Part shown: one piece after another, positions 33,303 to 44,885 of the stretch
How the letters are laid out: every line of letters starts with the position of its first letter
Numbering within the stretch: position 1 is the stretch's first letter
Origin: Halocafeteria seosinensis
Taxonomy: Eukaryota; Sar; Bigyra; Bicosoecida
Length of the DNA: 64,000 nt
Reading direction: 5' to 3'
NCBI GenBank assembly: GCA_001687465.1
Contig: LVLI01000241.1
Location: 55,012 to 119,011 of the forward strand
Translations under genes and position numbers: made by a program
Notes under the pieces: model-generated
Database searches by the model: none
Seen by the model: the letters and a program-made list of their open reading frames with translations, nothing else
Told to the model about the DNA's origin: nothing

Positions 33303-35098
33303 ATGAGCCGCAGTTTTGGCGAAGAGCGCCCTGCCGACGAGCAGGAAGAAGGTGGATTCAGTGCATTTCTGAGAGGAACAAGAAGACTTCTTAATCGGCC
33401 ATTTTTCAGCAGCGAGGATACTTCATCGTCTCGACAGTCTACACGAGGAGGCGCTTCCTCGGGCCCTCAACGCATTGCTTCCATCGACAACGAGAAATTG
33501 CTGTCACAGGACTTATGCAATGCATATAAGAGCTCACAAGCCCTGGATACGGAAGTGAAGGATGCAGAGACGGGAGAACAATTGACTAGAACGCATGCGC
33601 TAATTCTCTACCGGGCCCAGGATCTTGTTAAGAACATCTACGGTGCTGAACGAGGAGGAGAACAGTACCGGTTGTACCTCAAGAGTAGACATAAAGAAGA
33701 CCAAATTCTAGAGACGATTAGGACTCTTTATGAGCCGCAACTTTTCCAAACAACGGCAAAGACTCTAGCATCAAGTGCTCATAGGCCCAGCAGTTTGTCT
33801 AAACGACAACTTGTAAACGCTAAGCCACTGAAAGGAGAACAAATTACGGAGCTGTCGCGGTTTCTGCATCACTGTATTGAGTTCCTGCTGAAAATCGGTA
33901 ACTGGAGGTCTTGGCTACGATGCAATGCGACAGATCCTCAGGACGGCAAACTTCATCAGGCGGCTAAGAGTATACAGGAATATATTGATTCCGTGAATGT
34001 GCCGTTTTGGGACGTCCAAATCAAAATCCCCTTGACTGTTCCGGATAGCCCTCTCGCAGAAAACAAATCACCGTATGTCGTGATCCCAGCTCACCGCTTT
34101 ATCCTCACGGCGAGGACGGACTTTTTTACGAAAGCCTTGTCGCAAGAGTTACCATTAAAGGAAGCACGGGAGGGTGTCGTACAGATGGACACTAGTTTGG
34201 CCACGTGTAGTGCTATTTTGCATCATATTTATACCGGAAGTACAGCCTATTTGTTGGAAAAATTTGACGTTGACAAAACAGAGGTCCTACTGAGTGCCTC
34301 AAAGTATGGAGTGGAGGACCTCGCAGTAAGTTGCTTCGCTGTAGCATTCTCCACGGTGCCGCTCTTGTAAGCCTGCTTATGAGGCATGTATGCAGACATA
34401 TATAGTTGAGCACATGAAAGCGAACGTCGCGGAAGACAACGCCACTGAGGCATTGCATACTTCGCTGAGTTTACCTAAGAAATTCGGTTATGGTTTGCGA
34501 ATGAAGGCTATGGAGTTCTTGACCAAGCGCAACGACGTAAATAGCTTTGACCCTGAGTTTTGGGAGAACCTACCCCACAGTATAAAGGAGGAGATCAAGG
34601 CATTAAATAAAGCAAGAACTGAAAATCCCCTCGGTGAAGGTGAGTCTGAAATACGCTCCTCGGAGTGTTGGGCTGGGTGTGGTAATTTAAGCGGCCGTTT
34701 GCGAAATTTGGCTTGCAGCCACCTTAGGATGCATGCGAGAGTTCGTGGGCATGCTAAAGGAAGCTCGTCTGGGACAACGCGAAATGGTCGAGTCGTTGAG
34801 GGAACGTGTTAGGCAAGATGAGCGGTCGCTCGAAGAATTTAAAGCAAAAGTCAATCGCCAGCAGCAGCAGGTAGACGCCCAGATTCAAAATGGAAGTCTC
34901 ACGGGCTCCACAAAAGACCGGGCACTTGAGCTCCTCAATGGTGAATTCCATGAAATCGAGAGTAGAAAGCAATGGTTGAGCAAGCAGCAGAACCTGCTAC
35001 AACAACGTGAAAGATACTTGCAGCGACTTGAAGATTACACGAACGACCAAATCCGGCAGATGGAGGCCCTCAAACAACTCAATCAGGAACATAGTTAA
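33303..35098 (+). CDS. BTB/POZ domain protein with C-terminal coiled coil
   Basis: Three exons (33303-34325, 34396-34639, 34719-35098) give 548 residues. The N-terminal 60 residues are disordered and basic. A helical region follows (residues about 60-230). The BTB domain starts near DVQIKIPLTVPD and includes the typical YVVIPAHRFILTARTDFF and the later strand-helix ILHHIYTGS and VLLSASKYGVEDLA. The second exon resembles a BACK-like helical region (KKFGYGLRMKAMEFL, FWENLPHSIKEEI). The last exon is a strong coiled coil rich in Gln, Arg and Glu. BTB proteins often act as substrate adaptors for Cullin-3 ubiquitin ligases, but this fold also serves other assemblies, so the role is open. The ATG at 33303 is used; a GTG six bases upstream is not. 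Confidence 0.78.
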
Positions 35099-35208
35099 GC
35101 AACTTCATTGCATTTCGCCCTTGCAACCTCTGCGGAAGAAGAGGAACCGCCCTCTTCTTGCCATGGGACATGTGTAGCATGAGGTAGAAACCGAGCGTCT
35201 CGTCTACT

Positions 35209-35827
35209 TCATGAATTCCCAGAATCATCGAAAATCATCGATATTGTATCACGCAACAACTCTTCACAGTACTGGCCTGTCCTGTAAATCTCACTGGAGC
35301 TCTGCAAGTCCCCTAGGCGTTGGTGAAGCTCATGTACGCAATCTGTGGCCCGTTTTCGTAAATCCTCGCGCCTCTCGATTTCTAGTGTTCTTGTCTCGAC
35401 GCTGCAACTACATAGCATAACGCATGCAGGATCGGGATGACGACCCATTACAACCCAGCCACACCACGTACGCATCTCGTAGCTTTTTGATCTCAGCATC
35501 TTTCCGTTGCATTTCAATTTTGGCAGTTGTATAGAGAGATGATATATTCCTTTCCAGAACGGCATTCTTGTCTTTCAAAAATTGATTCTGTATCTCATAC
35601 ACGGCCTTCCAGGGATGACCTAATTGTGATGTGTCGAACGTAGCACAATCTTACTTCCTTCCTGGAATCTTCCAGTTTATCAAGTGCATCTTGCTTCTCA
35701 CGTTTTTCTTTCTTTAACTCTGCATATAGCTGCATTTCAGTTGCAATCGTCGTACTTTGCAATACTTCCAGGATTCCCTTCTCTCACTCACTTGTTCAGC
35801 GTCGATTCCTTGGTCTTTATCGCTCAT
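35209..35827 (-). CDS. Small coiled-coil protein, 145 aa
   Basis: Four exons (35792-35827, 35655-35729, 35472-35605, 35209-35401) join with consistent phases to 145 residues. The protein is almost entirely helical and charged (AELKKEKREKQDALDKLEDS, AKIEMQRKDAEIKKLRDA), ending in a segment with Cys and hydrophobic residues (YRTGQYCEELLRDTISMIF). No targeting peptide or membrane helix is visible. I do not recognise the family; proteins of this shape are common among cilium, centrosome and kinetochore components. It converges on the BTB gene, whose stop lies about 110 bp away. The exon model rests on splice sites and open frame, so it is moderately secure. Confidence 0.6.
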
Positions 35828-36121
35828 CGCTCTCACTTCCCTAAGCCCTTATATCACTATATAAACTTAATCACTAACTACTCTACATTGAATGCAAACG
35901 ATATCGTCATACAGGTGCTGTATAGGGGAGAATCAAGACCGGACAAGATATTGAAGAAGGAAGCAATCTTTGACTTCCCCCTAGATTCTTGTATTCAGCT
36001 GGTTTGTTTGCGTCACTTGAGTGATGGAATGAATGAGAGAGAAATCAGCAATAGGGAGAAAGTCCGTTTTTTACACATGCGTGTATAGTGTAGTGTTTAT
36101 TTGTGTCAAGAGTTGTAGATC

Positions 36122-38235
36122 ATGGCAGCCGAAGAAGACAAGACCCACGAATGGGAGGAGCTGCATCAAGGTGACGAAGATAGCGCCAAAAAAGAATACA
36201 ATGAGGGTGAAGGAGCTGCTGATAAACCTATAGACCGCAAACAGCGGCGCAAGAAAAACAAGAAGAAAGGGGGACAGGGAGAGGAAGAAGAAGGAAGTGG
36301 AGCCGGAGCAACTTCATCTGGCGCAGCGGCTGATTCCGCAAGTCAAGCTGCCGATATGGTCAAATCCATGCGAATTCAAGAGGTGAGTCGTCTCCACCAG
36401 AAGCACTTTGATTGATTTGCATCGAACTTTGGATCCGCACTATTGCAGATGCTGAAAGCTATGGGACAACAACCTGAAGCAGAGGAGGACCCTGAGAAGA
36501 AAGAGCACAAGTTTTGGAAGACACAACCGGTTCCCGGATTCGGTGAGTAATTTTTTGGTGACATATGCTGTTCATCCTCCTAGTTCACTTATAGAGCTTG
36601 GCGAATTACCCTTTATTTATACTCCAGATGAAGATGTCAGCAAGCAAGGACCTCTTGACGAACCAAAGACACCTGCCGATGTCAAGCAGGAACCATACAA
36701 TCTTCCGGATGGTTTTAAATGGGTCGAGATCGATGTCACTAGCGAAGAAGAGATTAAGGAACTCTACGAACTTCTTTCCTTCAATTACGTGGAAGATGAT
36801 GACAACATGTTCCGCTTCGACTATTCTCCCGAATTCTTGCGATGGTAAGGATGATCTATCCCAGAATGATGCTAGGCCCCCTCGTTAAGTATGTTGCGCT
36901 CTTGCTGTACAGGGCACTTAGTCCTCCGGGCTATTACAAAGAGTGGCATCTTGGCTTACGCAATACCAAGAACGGGAAGCTATTGGCCTTTATTTCCGGG
37001 GTTCCAGCTCGTGTAGATGTACACAAAAAGTGAGTGGGCAGAAATGCTCTAAGGCGATTATTTCCAGTAACAACCTCAAGCATGCCCACTTTTATTTTAA
37101 CACAGACCTTTAGACCTCTGTGAAATCAATTTCTTGTGTATCCACAAGAAACTGAGGGCAAAACGGTTAGCACCTGTACTCATTAGAGAGGTAACACGGA
37201 GAGTAAACTTAAAAGGTATGCAGTTGTGCAATCCACTCGCTCACCAACTATATCACAGGACAGGTCGTTTTGCACACTCTCGCTGCAGATATCTGGCAAG
37301 CTGTTTACACTGCCGGCGTCGTTCTTCCACGTCCAGTTGCTCGCTGCCGTTACTATCACCGCCCTTTGAACCCCAAGAAACTTGTTGAGGTTGGATTTTC
37401 TCAGAAGTCTCCTCAAATGACTATGGCCAGACTTATTCGAAGACACAAACTTCCAGATGTGAGTGTATTTGAGCTAGCAAATAAGAGCATGCCTCAGGTC
37501 AGTAGTGCGTTTTGTAAATGATGCAGAAGCCGCAACTGTCTGGTTGGAGGTCAATGGAGCGTAAAGACCTTCCGCGGGTAAGGAAAATGGTGAATACGTA
37601 TCTCTCTAAGTAAGTTCTTCCATTGCTAATGGAAGGTTCTATCTGTGGTGTATATTGTTTTATACCATTCTTCAGGTATAAACTGAGGCCTATTTTTGAG
37701 ACGGAAGAAGAATGTGGCCATTGGATACTACCCCGAGATGGAGTCGTGAATTCTTACGTTTTAGAGGAGAATCCATCAAAGAAAGTTACCGATTTCATCT
37801 CCTTTTATCATCTACCCAGCACTGTTATAGGTACGTTTTGGCGGAATTCGTTTCTGGATCGGATATACTTGACTTGGATAAAATCATGCTCTATTTCAGG
37901 CCACCCCAAGCATTCGAAGCTCCGCGCTGCCTACTTTTTCTACAGCGTCGCTGAGAAACACTCATGGTTCGATGTTATGAAAGACGCGCTAATCTTTGCC
38001 CGCGATTTAGATGTCGATGTCTTCAATGCACTGGACCTAATGGAGAATTCACAGTGGCTCAAGGTAAGCAGCTCTTATAAGTACAACGGATCAGCTGTTT
38101 CGACCATTGGTTCCTCTTTCGTCCTTGCTGCAGGACCATAAGTTTGGGGAAGGCGACGGAGATCTACACTATTATCTCTACAACTGGGCATGCCCCGCAA
38201 TGGACAGGACTGACGTCGGTCTGGTTCTTTTGTAG
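36122..38235 (+). CDS. NMT: Glycylpeptide N-tetradecanoyltransferase (N-myristoyltransferase)
   Basis: Transfers myristate from myristoyl-CoA to N-terminal glycines of proteins. Ten exons (36122-36382, 36449-36542, 36595-36844, 36913-37029, 37106-37215, 37289-37458, 37527-37609, 37676-37830, 37900-38063, 38134-38235) sum to exactly 502 codons. A disordered N-terminus with a lysine run (ribosome-binding type) precedes the catalytic core. Core landmarks: [74 protein letters not shown], the [14 protein letters not shown] segment, then [14 protein letters not shown]. The C-terminus ends [11 protein letters not shown] and VGLVLL, as is typical, where the terminal carboxylate is catalytic. Length matches animal and fungal enzymes. 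No oddities except its high intron number. Confidence 0.96.
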
Positions 38236-38823
38236 ATTACCATGACTGCGTTTCGAGTCTACTCGGATAGTAAAACCATATTATCAACAAATAGTGATTT
38301 ATCGAGTTTCTTGACAACTTCACAACTAGCTCCAATGAACTTCTACAGTGTCTACACCATATACAATATGATATATTGGATGGTTCCTGAAGTGATTAGT
38401 TTGCTTCAGATTGAGAATCGTTGTAGAACTCACGAACTGTAGGGACGTACCATGGTATTCTTCCCAGAAAGAGCTTACTATCTTCCAGCAACTGCTCAAA
38501 CAGCAATTATTTGTGAGATTTTGACCCACTAGCCAACATCATTGTAATCGTGTGTATTCATTGTATCACTCTCACTTTGTAAGACTCTTGACTTCAATCA
38601 CTTCTTGACGGGGCGCCGCGCCGGGGGGCCCGGTACGGCGCGGTCCCAGGTCCGTTGGTTGGTTACAGTTAACGCATACACGATGGATGCTCATTCTTGT
38701 GCGAATATGTAGTCCATGATATCATCGAATGTACTTCCAATGTTGCTCTGGTCTGAATAAGAGTGATAAAGAGACAGAGAGGCGCTTGTACTCACGTATT
38801 TCTTGTCCTTCCCGAGCGCAAGC
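38236..38823 (+). other. Intergenic with a GC-rich island
   Basis: About 590 bp downstream of NMT. Most of it is AT-rich and non-coding. It contains one sharply GC-rich block near 38609-38650, described separately. The end should carry the promoter of the EF-hand gene. Confidence 0.45.
38611..38647. repeat. Very GC-rich hairpin
   Basis: An 8-bp perfect inverted repeat (CCGCGCCG at 38616-38623, CGGCGCGG at 38636-38643) lies inside a block of almost pure G and C with its own GGGCCC core. Flanks of GGG and CCC can extend the stem imperfectly. Surrounding DNA is AT-rich, so the block stands out strongly. It may be a structured RNA piece, an inserted fragment or a protein-binding site. Confidence 0.55.
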
Positions 38824-40659
38824 ATGAGCCCTTCTGGGACATCTCCCCATAGTAATGCCAATGGAGCAGCTGGTTACAGCGACAATGGGCAACACAATAC
38901 GTCCGGAGAAAGACAACACCAGCAGCGGAATACGGAGTACTCAACCCCTCAGAGCCATACCTCTGATAATAGCCATGATCGTGTGGCCAACACGGGAGGC
39001 GAGGATACGACGTATTGGGACGAACGACGAGAGCATACAGGGTATTCCAGAAACGATACGGAGTCCCCCGAGTATGCTGAAAATGAACAGTCATTCCGGG
39101 TCCAAGGAGGTGTTGATTCGTATGAGCATATAGACCCGGTACGTACCGGTGAAGCCCTGGAGATGCTAGAATGTCTATAGATGCATGCATGGATATTGTA
39201 ATGCTCTGGAAGTGCAGGATAGCGCCTACAGAGTTGAGGAGAACCAGATGCAATTCCTTGAAGGTGTGCTAAAGGAACTGATTTGTCTGTTACTTTGTTG
39301 GTTCATTACAATCTGTTTGAATGTGTGCAGAAGCGTTCAAGAAATTCGATAGTTCTGGCAATGGACGCGTCCCCACCTTTGATTTACCGGCGTTATTGGA
39401 ATCTATTGGAAGAAATCCCAGTGATGGTGCGTACGCATTAGTAATGATACTTGGTGTAGATTTCATTCTTACGTGTAAGAGCTCTATGCAGCCGACAATA
39501 TGCTAAAGGACTTTGACCCTGATAGGACGAAGTCTATGACATTCCAGCAGTTCGTGGATCTGCTAAACGTGGGCCGCCGTAAGCGATCCGACTACTAGTT
39601 GTTTATAGTCTACCTTGCTGGAATATGACCCTGTTTTCATTTTTCTCAGCCCCTTTACCGGATGATTCCCCCGACCCGAAGATCTACGAGTTCATAAGAG
39701 TGCTCGAAGAATACCGAGTGAAATGTGAAGACGAGGGAAACTATCTTGAAGCTGGACGGGCTGCAAAGCAACTTGCTGTCCTCCGGAAACAGGTTCGTAT
39801 TTCTGTATTATAATATATGTTTTATTTTTTAGATCTAACGTTCGTTGTCATTGTGGTGTCGCTGGATATGATAACAGGAAGAACGCCGCCAGAATAAAGC
39901 TTTACGTGCGCGGCAATTAGCGGAGAGACAGGACGTTCAAATCGCTCATAACATGCAGTTTGCTGAATTCAATTCTGCATGGGATCGGTATATAGCGGAA
40001 TATGACCAAATGGCACAGATGTACATAAAACAGATGACCGAAAAGCACACGCAAAAGCTCAAGGAGTTTCAACAGGCTCTGCATACAGAGCTGATCTCGA
40101 AACCTCCTCGTTTTTCAAGGGAGCTTTTAGATTGGAGAAAACGACAAACTCTACTTGCAAAGTAAGTATTCTAGGTGCACTCAATTTTTATGTTTACCTG
40201 AAATAGACATTTTCCTATTTCAGACAAAGGAAGTACGCGGAGGCACAGAAGATAAAGAGAATCGCCGATGAGCTGGAAAAACGAGAACGCATGAAAATGG
40301 ATGAACATCGCTTAAAGGTTTTTCAACAGCGCGAACAGAAATTTCGGCAGCAGCAAAAGCAGGAACTGGCCTCGCTACTTAAACGAATTGATGTACGGAG
40401 GCGGGAGCACTTGAAGCAACGAGAGAATGATACGAAACGACTTCTGCAACGGAACAAAAACGTACAGCAAGTACTGGAAACCAAACAATCAATGGAACTC
40501 AACAAACGCCGCCAAGAGATTAAATTATCCTTGGCTCCAAAGCAACACACTATGCAGAGAGAGTCGAATAGAAGCCCTGGGGCCACCTCTGTTTCCCGGT
40601 CTAGGAGCGCAAGTCCTCAGAAGGGGCTTACCACTGGCAGTACCAGCCCCTCTCGGTAG
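38824..40659 (+). CDS. EF-hand protein with long coiled coil
   Basis: Seven exons (38824-39138, 39218-39263, 39331-39426, 39480-39578, 39650-39792, 39878-40161, 40224-40659) join in frame to 472 residues. The first 105 residues are disordered and rich in Ser, Asn, His and Glu. An EF-hand pair follows: the first loop is canonical (DSSGNGRVPTFD), the second (DPDRTKSMTFQQF) lacks some ligands. The rest is charged helix: YEFIRVLEEYRVKCEDEGNY, RFSRELLDWRKRQTLLAK, then Gln/Arg/Lys-rich coiled coil and a Ser-rich tail. Similar EF-hand plus coiled-coil proteins occur in flagellate and ciliate genomes, but I cannot name the family. A Ca2+-responsive cytoskeletal or axonemal role is inference. The upstream TTG in frame is ignored; the first ATG is used. 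Confidence 0.72.
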
Positions 40660-41112
40660 TTGCGTTTATTCTACCGCCGCAAAGCCTGGGTGTAATGTGG
40701 AAACCGCTCTCAGCTATATTAATGTATGTTTCAATAGGTCGTTTAATGGACAGTATAAGGATTGAGTACTACCACATCACTGTACAATCGGATGATGTAA
40801 CAAAACAATCCATGATTGTCCAGGGCATACCAGCAGCATCCTTCACAAGGAATAAACAAGTATCTTTTTCATCCTCGATCGATGCTTACTGATAAGTTAT
40901 CAGTGATACAACAGCGGAGCGGTCAGTTTGTTGTGCTTCTGGGAGCTGTTTTCCGCAGCGCGCTCTGCCCAAATTCAAACAACGCTTCAAATTCAAATGA
41001 GGGAAGAGCCCAGAAAACAAGGCGGTTCTGTGTTGATGCGACAGAGAACATTGGCCCTACAAATTTTGTCAATTGTTGCAAACACTTGCAGTAGAACGTG
41101 TAGTGAGCAAAT
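40660..41112 (+). other. Intergenic, no gene seen
   Basis: About 450 bp between the EF-hand gene and TIMELESS, both on the plus strand. It contains a possible 3' UTR and the TIMELESS promoter. No supported coding frame. Confidence 0.35.
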
Positions 41113-44100
41113 ATGTCACAAGAAGAGGAAGACGGCCCTGAGCAAAGCTTCTTCAATGCTGGCATTTTTAAACAGTACGGCTTTTCTGATCGTATACCAC
41201 GAGATGAGGGCGATGCTGAAGGCCAAAGACAGACCCGCAAGTCCTATAGTGGTTCTCAGCAACAGAAACAACCCTCCAGCGCGCCGGATATCGACCTAGA
41301 GGAGCAAGAGAAAGACGATTTGTTCATTGAAAATGACCTTTCAGATGAAGAAAATGCCCCCCAACAGAAACACTCGCGTCAAGGGGCCACAGATGAGAAT
41401 CCGAAGCAAACCAAACCCAGCCCAGCTCAGAAACGGAGGAGTCAACAACTCGAGCAACCGGAAACCACCGAAGAAACATCGGAAATTAAGAGCCAACGAA
41501 TTGATCTCCATGATTGGTGCACCTACTTGGGGGAATATAGCTCTCGCTGGAATCCAGAAACAGGGAAACAAGAACCAGAATTCATTCGAAATCCTGACTG
41601 TATACTCTCCCTAAAGAAAATTAGAAAGTAAGCCATTGGTTATTTGAAGGAGCTTTTATTGTGGAAACGAATGGTATACTCCCGCCACAGGTATCTCGCT
41701 GAGGATTTGGACAACGACAAAGCCCGAGTTGCGCGATGGCTCGGGGAATGGAGGATCGTTGAGCAAAAGCTTCTGCCTTTAATGGCTAAGTACGAAGAAG
41801 ACAAGTATGTCAAATTGCAATTGGTTGCCTATGGGTTGTGACTCGGCTTTACCTCTACAAACACTACCTGTCCAGGGAAGTGTTTCTGCGCTGCATTCAC
41901 ATAATGTGGGCACTTACTAGGTCGGTAGACGACAATGAGGCGGGAACTCCTATTAGCAAACGTTACAGACAAGAAGTTTTGGACTATCAGCGTCGTTTCA
42001 AAAGGCAGATAGCATCGCATAGCGATGTTATCAAGTTGCTGACGAAACTGCTATTTGAACCGTTAAGAGTTCGCAAAGAACGAGAAGCATCCAGATACTC
42101 TGAAGCACGTGGACAGGACACCCTTGAGCAAAGGAGATTTGACCGGGAAAAACTGGATAGTGGAGAGCTAGATGACAACGCTCTTCTAACGTTGTCTCTT
42201 GTTAACCACCTTCTCCTCATCCCTGATACTCCGGGTGATCCTGCCCCTTCGACCGCTCTCATCACTTCAATGGAGGCTTACGGCATATTTGACGTTATGC
42301 GAGGCCTTGCCCAGCAGCTTAATTCTGAGCGCTACTCTTCGAAATACTCGGCGTACGTTTTCCCATTGTTAGAGTTCTACTACGCCCTGTTTGGGATGGT
42401 AGCTCCCGAACTGGTTGTCAAAGCGTCAGAAGCCGAGACTCGGGCACGAGAGAGAAAACAGCAGAACCTCAAGAATAGGAAAACGCCTAGTAGCAAAAAT
42501 GCTGCTCAACAGTCAGTAGATAACACAGATCCTCTTATAGCACTGCGAACCCAAGAGAAACGCAACAAGCAAATGCGCGGAGAAACGGGGTCAAGTAGTC
42601 GTCATCCGAAATTTTCGGGTTCTTACGCCGTGATGCATAAGAATTCGCGACAAGTATTCAGTGATGCATTTCATGTTCAGAATCCTGAGGAAAAGCTGAG
42701 TACAAATGCGAGACGCAAACCGCATAAGGCAAGGAAGAAAAAACAAGATAATTCCATATGCCCGGGGGGAATGGTACACTATCTGCAGCCGGACGCTTTA
42801 GGCGCATATGAACTGGAAGCGATGGCGATGGGAGAGGACCCGCGGTTCGAAATACTCACTGTACTGTATCGAGCTGCCGATGCGTTTATTGCTGGTGAAA
42901 CGGACGAAGTTGACGAGGATGCTTTTGCTCCTGTCACCAGTTGCTTTGCTCATCTGATACGTGCTTGCGCTAAGACGATTGCCTATGGCAGTGGGGTTAC
43001 TGAGCGAGACCGTCTCCGTTTCTTACGCGTGATGTCATTTGGCATTGGTTTCTCTCGCTGGCAATCCTTCAGCATCACTGACCAATTGAACTTCCATCCG
43101 GGCGATGTTCGTGTGACGTTGGATCGTTTCACGTTCACTGTTGTCCTCACAGCAATGGAAAACTACAAAACTTGGAAGCAGTTCGATGCTACTAAGGTCG
43201 CTGTGACCGCTTTGAAGGAAATGGTCGCTCTGTTGATGGCGCTGTTCCAGAGCCAACATCCCATGTCACAAACGTTGGCATTTGCGTTAGAAACTTCAGT
43301 GCTAGGAGAGCGCGAAGTAATAGATAGCATACCGCCACTGCTACGTCAGTGGGACCCAGAGAAGAGCGATCATGATTATGAACGGATTTTGATCGAGCTT
43401 TGCTATTTTATGCGCAAGACGGCAGCACAACTTGTCGAGCGTGGCACCAAGATACGCAAGAAGAACAGAATAAAGCAGCGATCGAATGAAAACGAAGAAG
43501 ATATTGCGGAACGAAACGAAAGAGAGCGAGAACGCCAAGAAGAAGTTGGAATGGACATGGACCAATACTTAAAGCAATTTGTTCATAACAACGTTGTCCG
43601 TTTGCATATTGCTGCCCTGTGGAGATACCAGTCCAATGGTCTTCGAGTCAACAACTATATTTTGGACTTCATGGAACAGTTAGCTTCATTTAAAGATTCT
43701 ACCAAAAGCCTTGCTTCCGCATATTCATGTGAACCGATGCTCTGGCATTTTTCGTTCATAGATTTGCTACCGCAAGCACTTTCTGACTCGTTCATAAAAT
43801 CGAATCCGGACTATCGAGCGTTGCTGGATTTCATGCGCAGTCAAACGAGACATATAATGAGGTTTCTGAAGAAGAAGCCACTCATTATGGCGGAGATGTT
43901 GTTTTGGAGAGAAAAACAGATAAACAGGCTGATCGCCAACGATTACAAGCCATTGGAACTAGTGGAAAGACGAGAAAAGAAGAAGTCTAAGGCACAATTG
44001 GCCAGAGAAGAAGCGGAGCGTGAAGCATACCTGAACAAACTTGCCAACGAAGAAAACGACTCAGAGTATGAGTTTTCGGAAGCCAATGCTGCAGAACTCG

Positions 44101-44855
44101 ACGGAGGAATGATCATAGACCCCGAAGCAAAGAAGAAAAACTCTAACAAGAAGAGCAAGAAACGTCTTTGGACGGAGGAAGAAGAGAAAAAATTGGCAGA
44201 GCTGTACAAGAAGTATTGTGATCTTGATAGTTGTTTCGATCTTATTGCTAGTGAGGAGCCATTCCAACAGACCGCGAAAGGGACCGCACAACTACGTCAG
44301 CGAGCACGTAAGCTAGGGCTAATCGGCAAGAAAAAACGATCATCTACGACGACAAAGGGCAACAAACGGTCGGCAAGTGCATTGACATTTGATATAGAGC
44401 AAGTTCGAAGGTGTCTCGACACATTGCGTCAAGATAATAACATTTCCTGGTCCTCCGTTAGAGAATGGCTGCTCGAACAATTGAAGAGGATGCTCAAAAT
44501 CATACGCGTGACAGTCCCTTCAGACGAAGAATGCGCTAACAACACCAATGCCCTAACTAGCCGACTGTTGGATACCGAGGAGTACAAAAATGCTATCGGA
44601 GTAGGGCTGCCTTTGGTACCCCTATCGGACGAACACTTTGGTTGGGTGAAAAGCCCCGCTGTTAAGGAACTACTCGATTCCATTGGATTCGCCAAAGGAG
44701 AATGGCTGTATTGCTGTAACGTCATGGTTCCCATTTATCATCTGCTTCGGAGCTACGTTATCATCCATTCCGACTGTGAACAAAGCACCACCTCCTCGCC
44801 ACAAAAGAACCGAAGACGGAACAATCTGGTAATCGAGGACAGCGACTCAGAATAA
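41113..44855 (+). CDS. TIMELESS: TIMELESS/Tof1-family replication fork protection protein
   Basis: A nuclear protein that, with Tipin/Csm3, stabilises stalled replication forks and supports checkpoint signalling. Three exons (41113-41627, 41691-41804, 41876-44855) give 1202 residues. A disordered acidic N-terminus leads to the TIMELESS armadillo region: EWRIVEQKLLPLMAKYEEDK spans the second intron and continues into EVFLRCIHIMWALTRS. Then come NALLTLSLVNHLLLIP, the charged loop with QEKRNKQMRGETGSSSRHPKF and YAVMHKNSRQVF, and the later WEYxR-like HIAALWRYQSNGLRVNNYI. The C-terminus has the Myb-like TIMELESS_C segment (RLWTEEEEKKLAELYKKY). The second intron was placed by phase (codon AAG split), which restores family similarity. 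It converges on the kinase gene with 30 bp between stop codons. Confidence 0.92.
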
Positions 44856-44885
44856 TCCAACACAAGCGCTTCCGTCCTATGCTGT

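Noticed and set aside
38609-38650. GC-rich block as a ribosomal RNA gene fragment
   Set aside because: It is only about 40 bp and I cannot place it in any conserved rRNA segment, so it is reported only as a hairpin.
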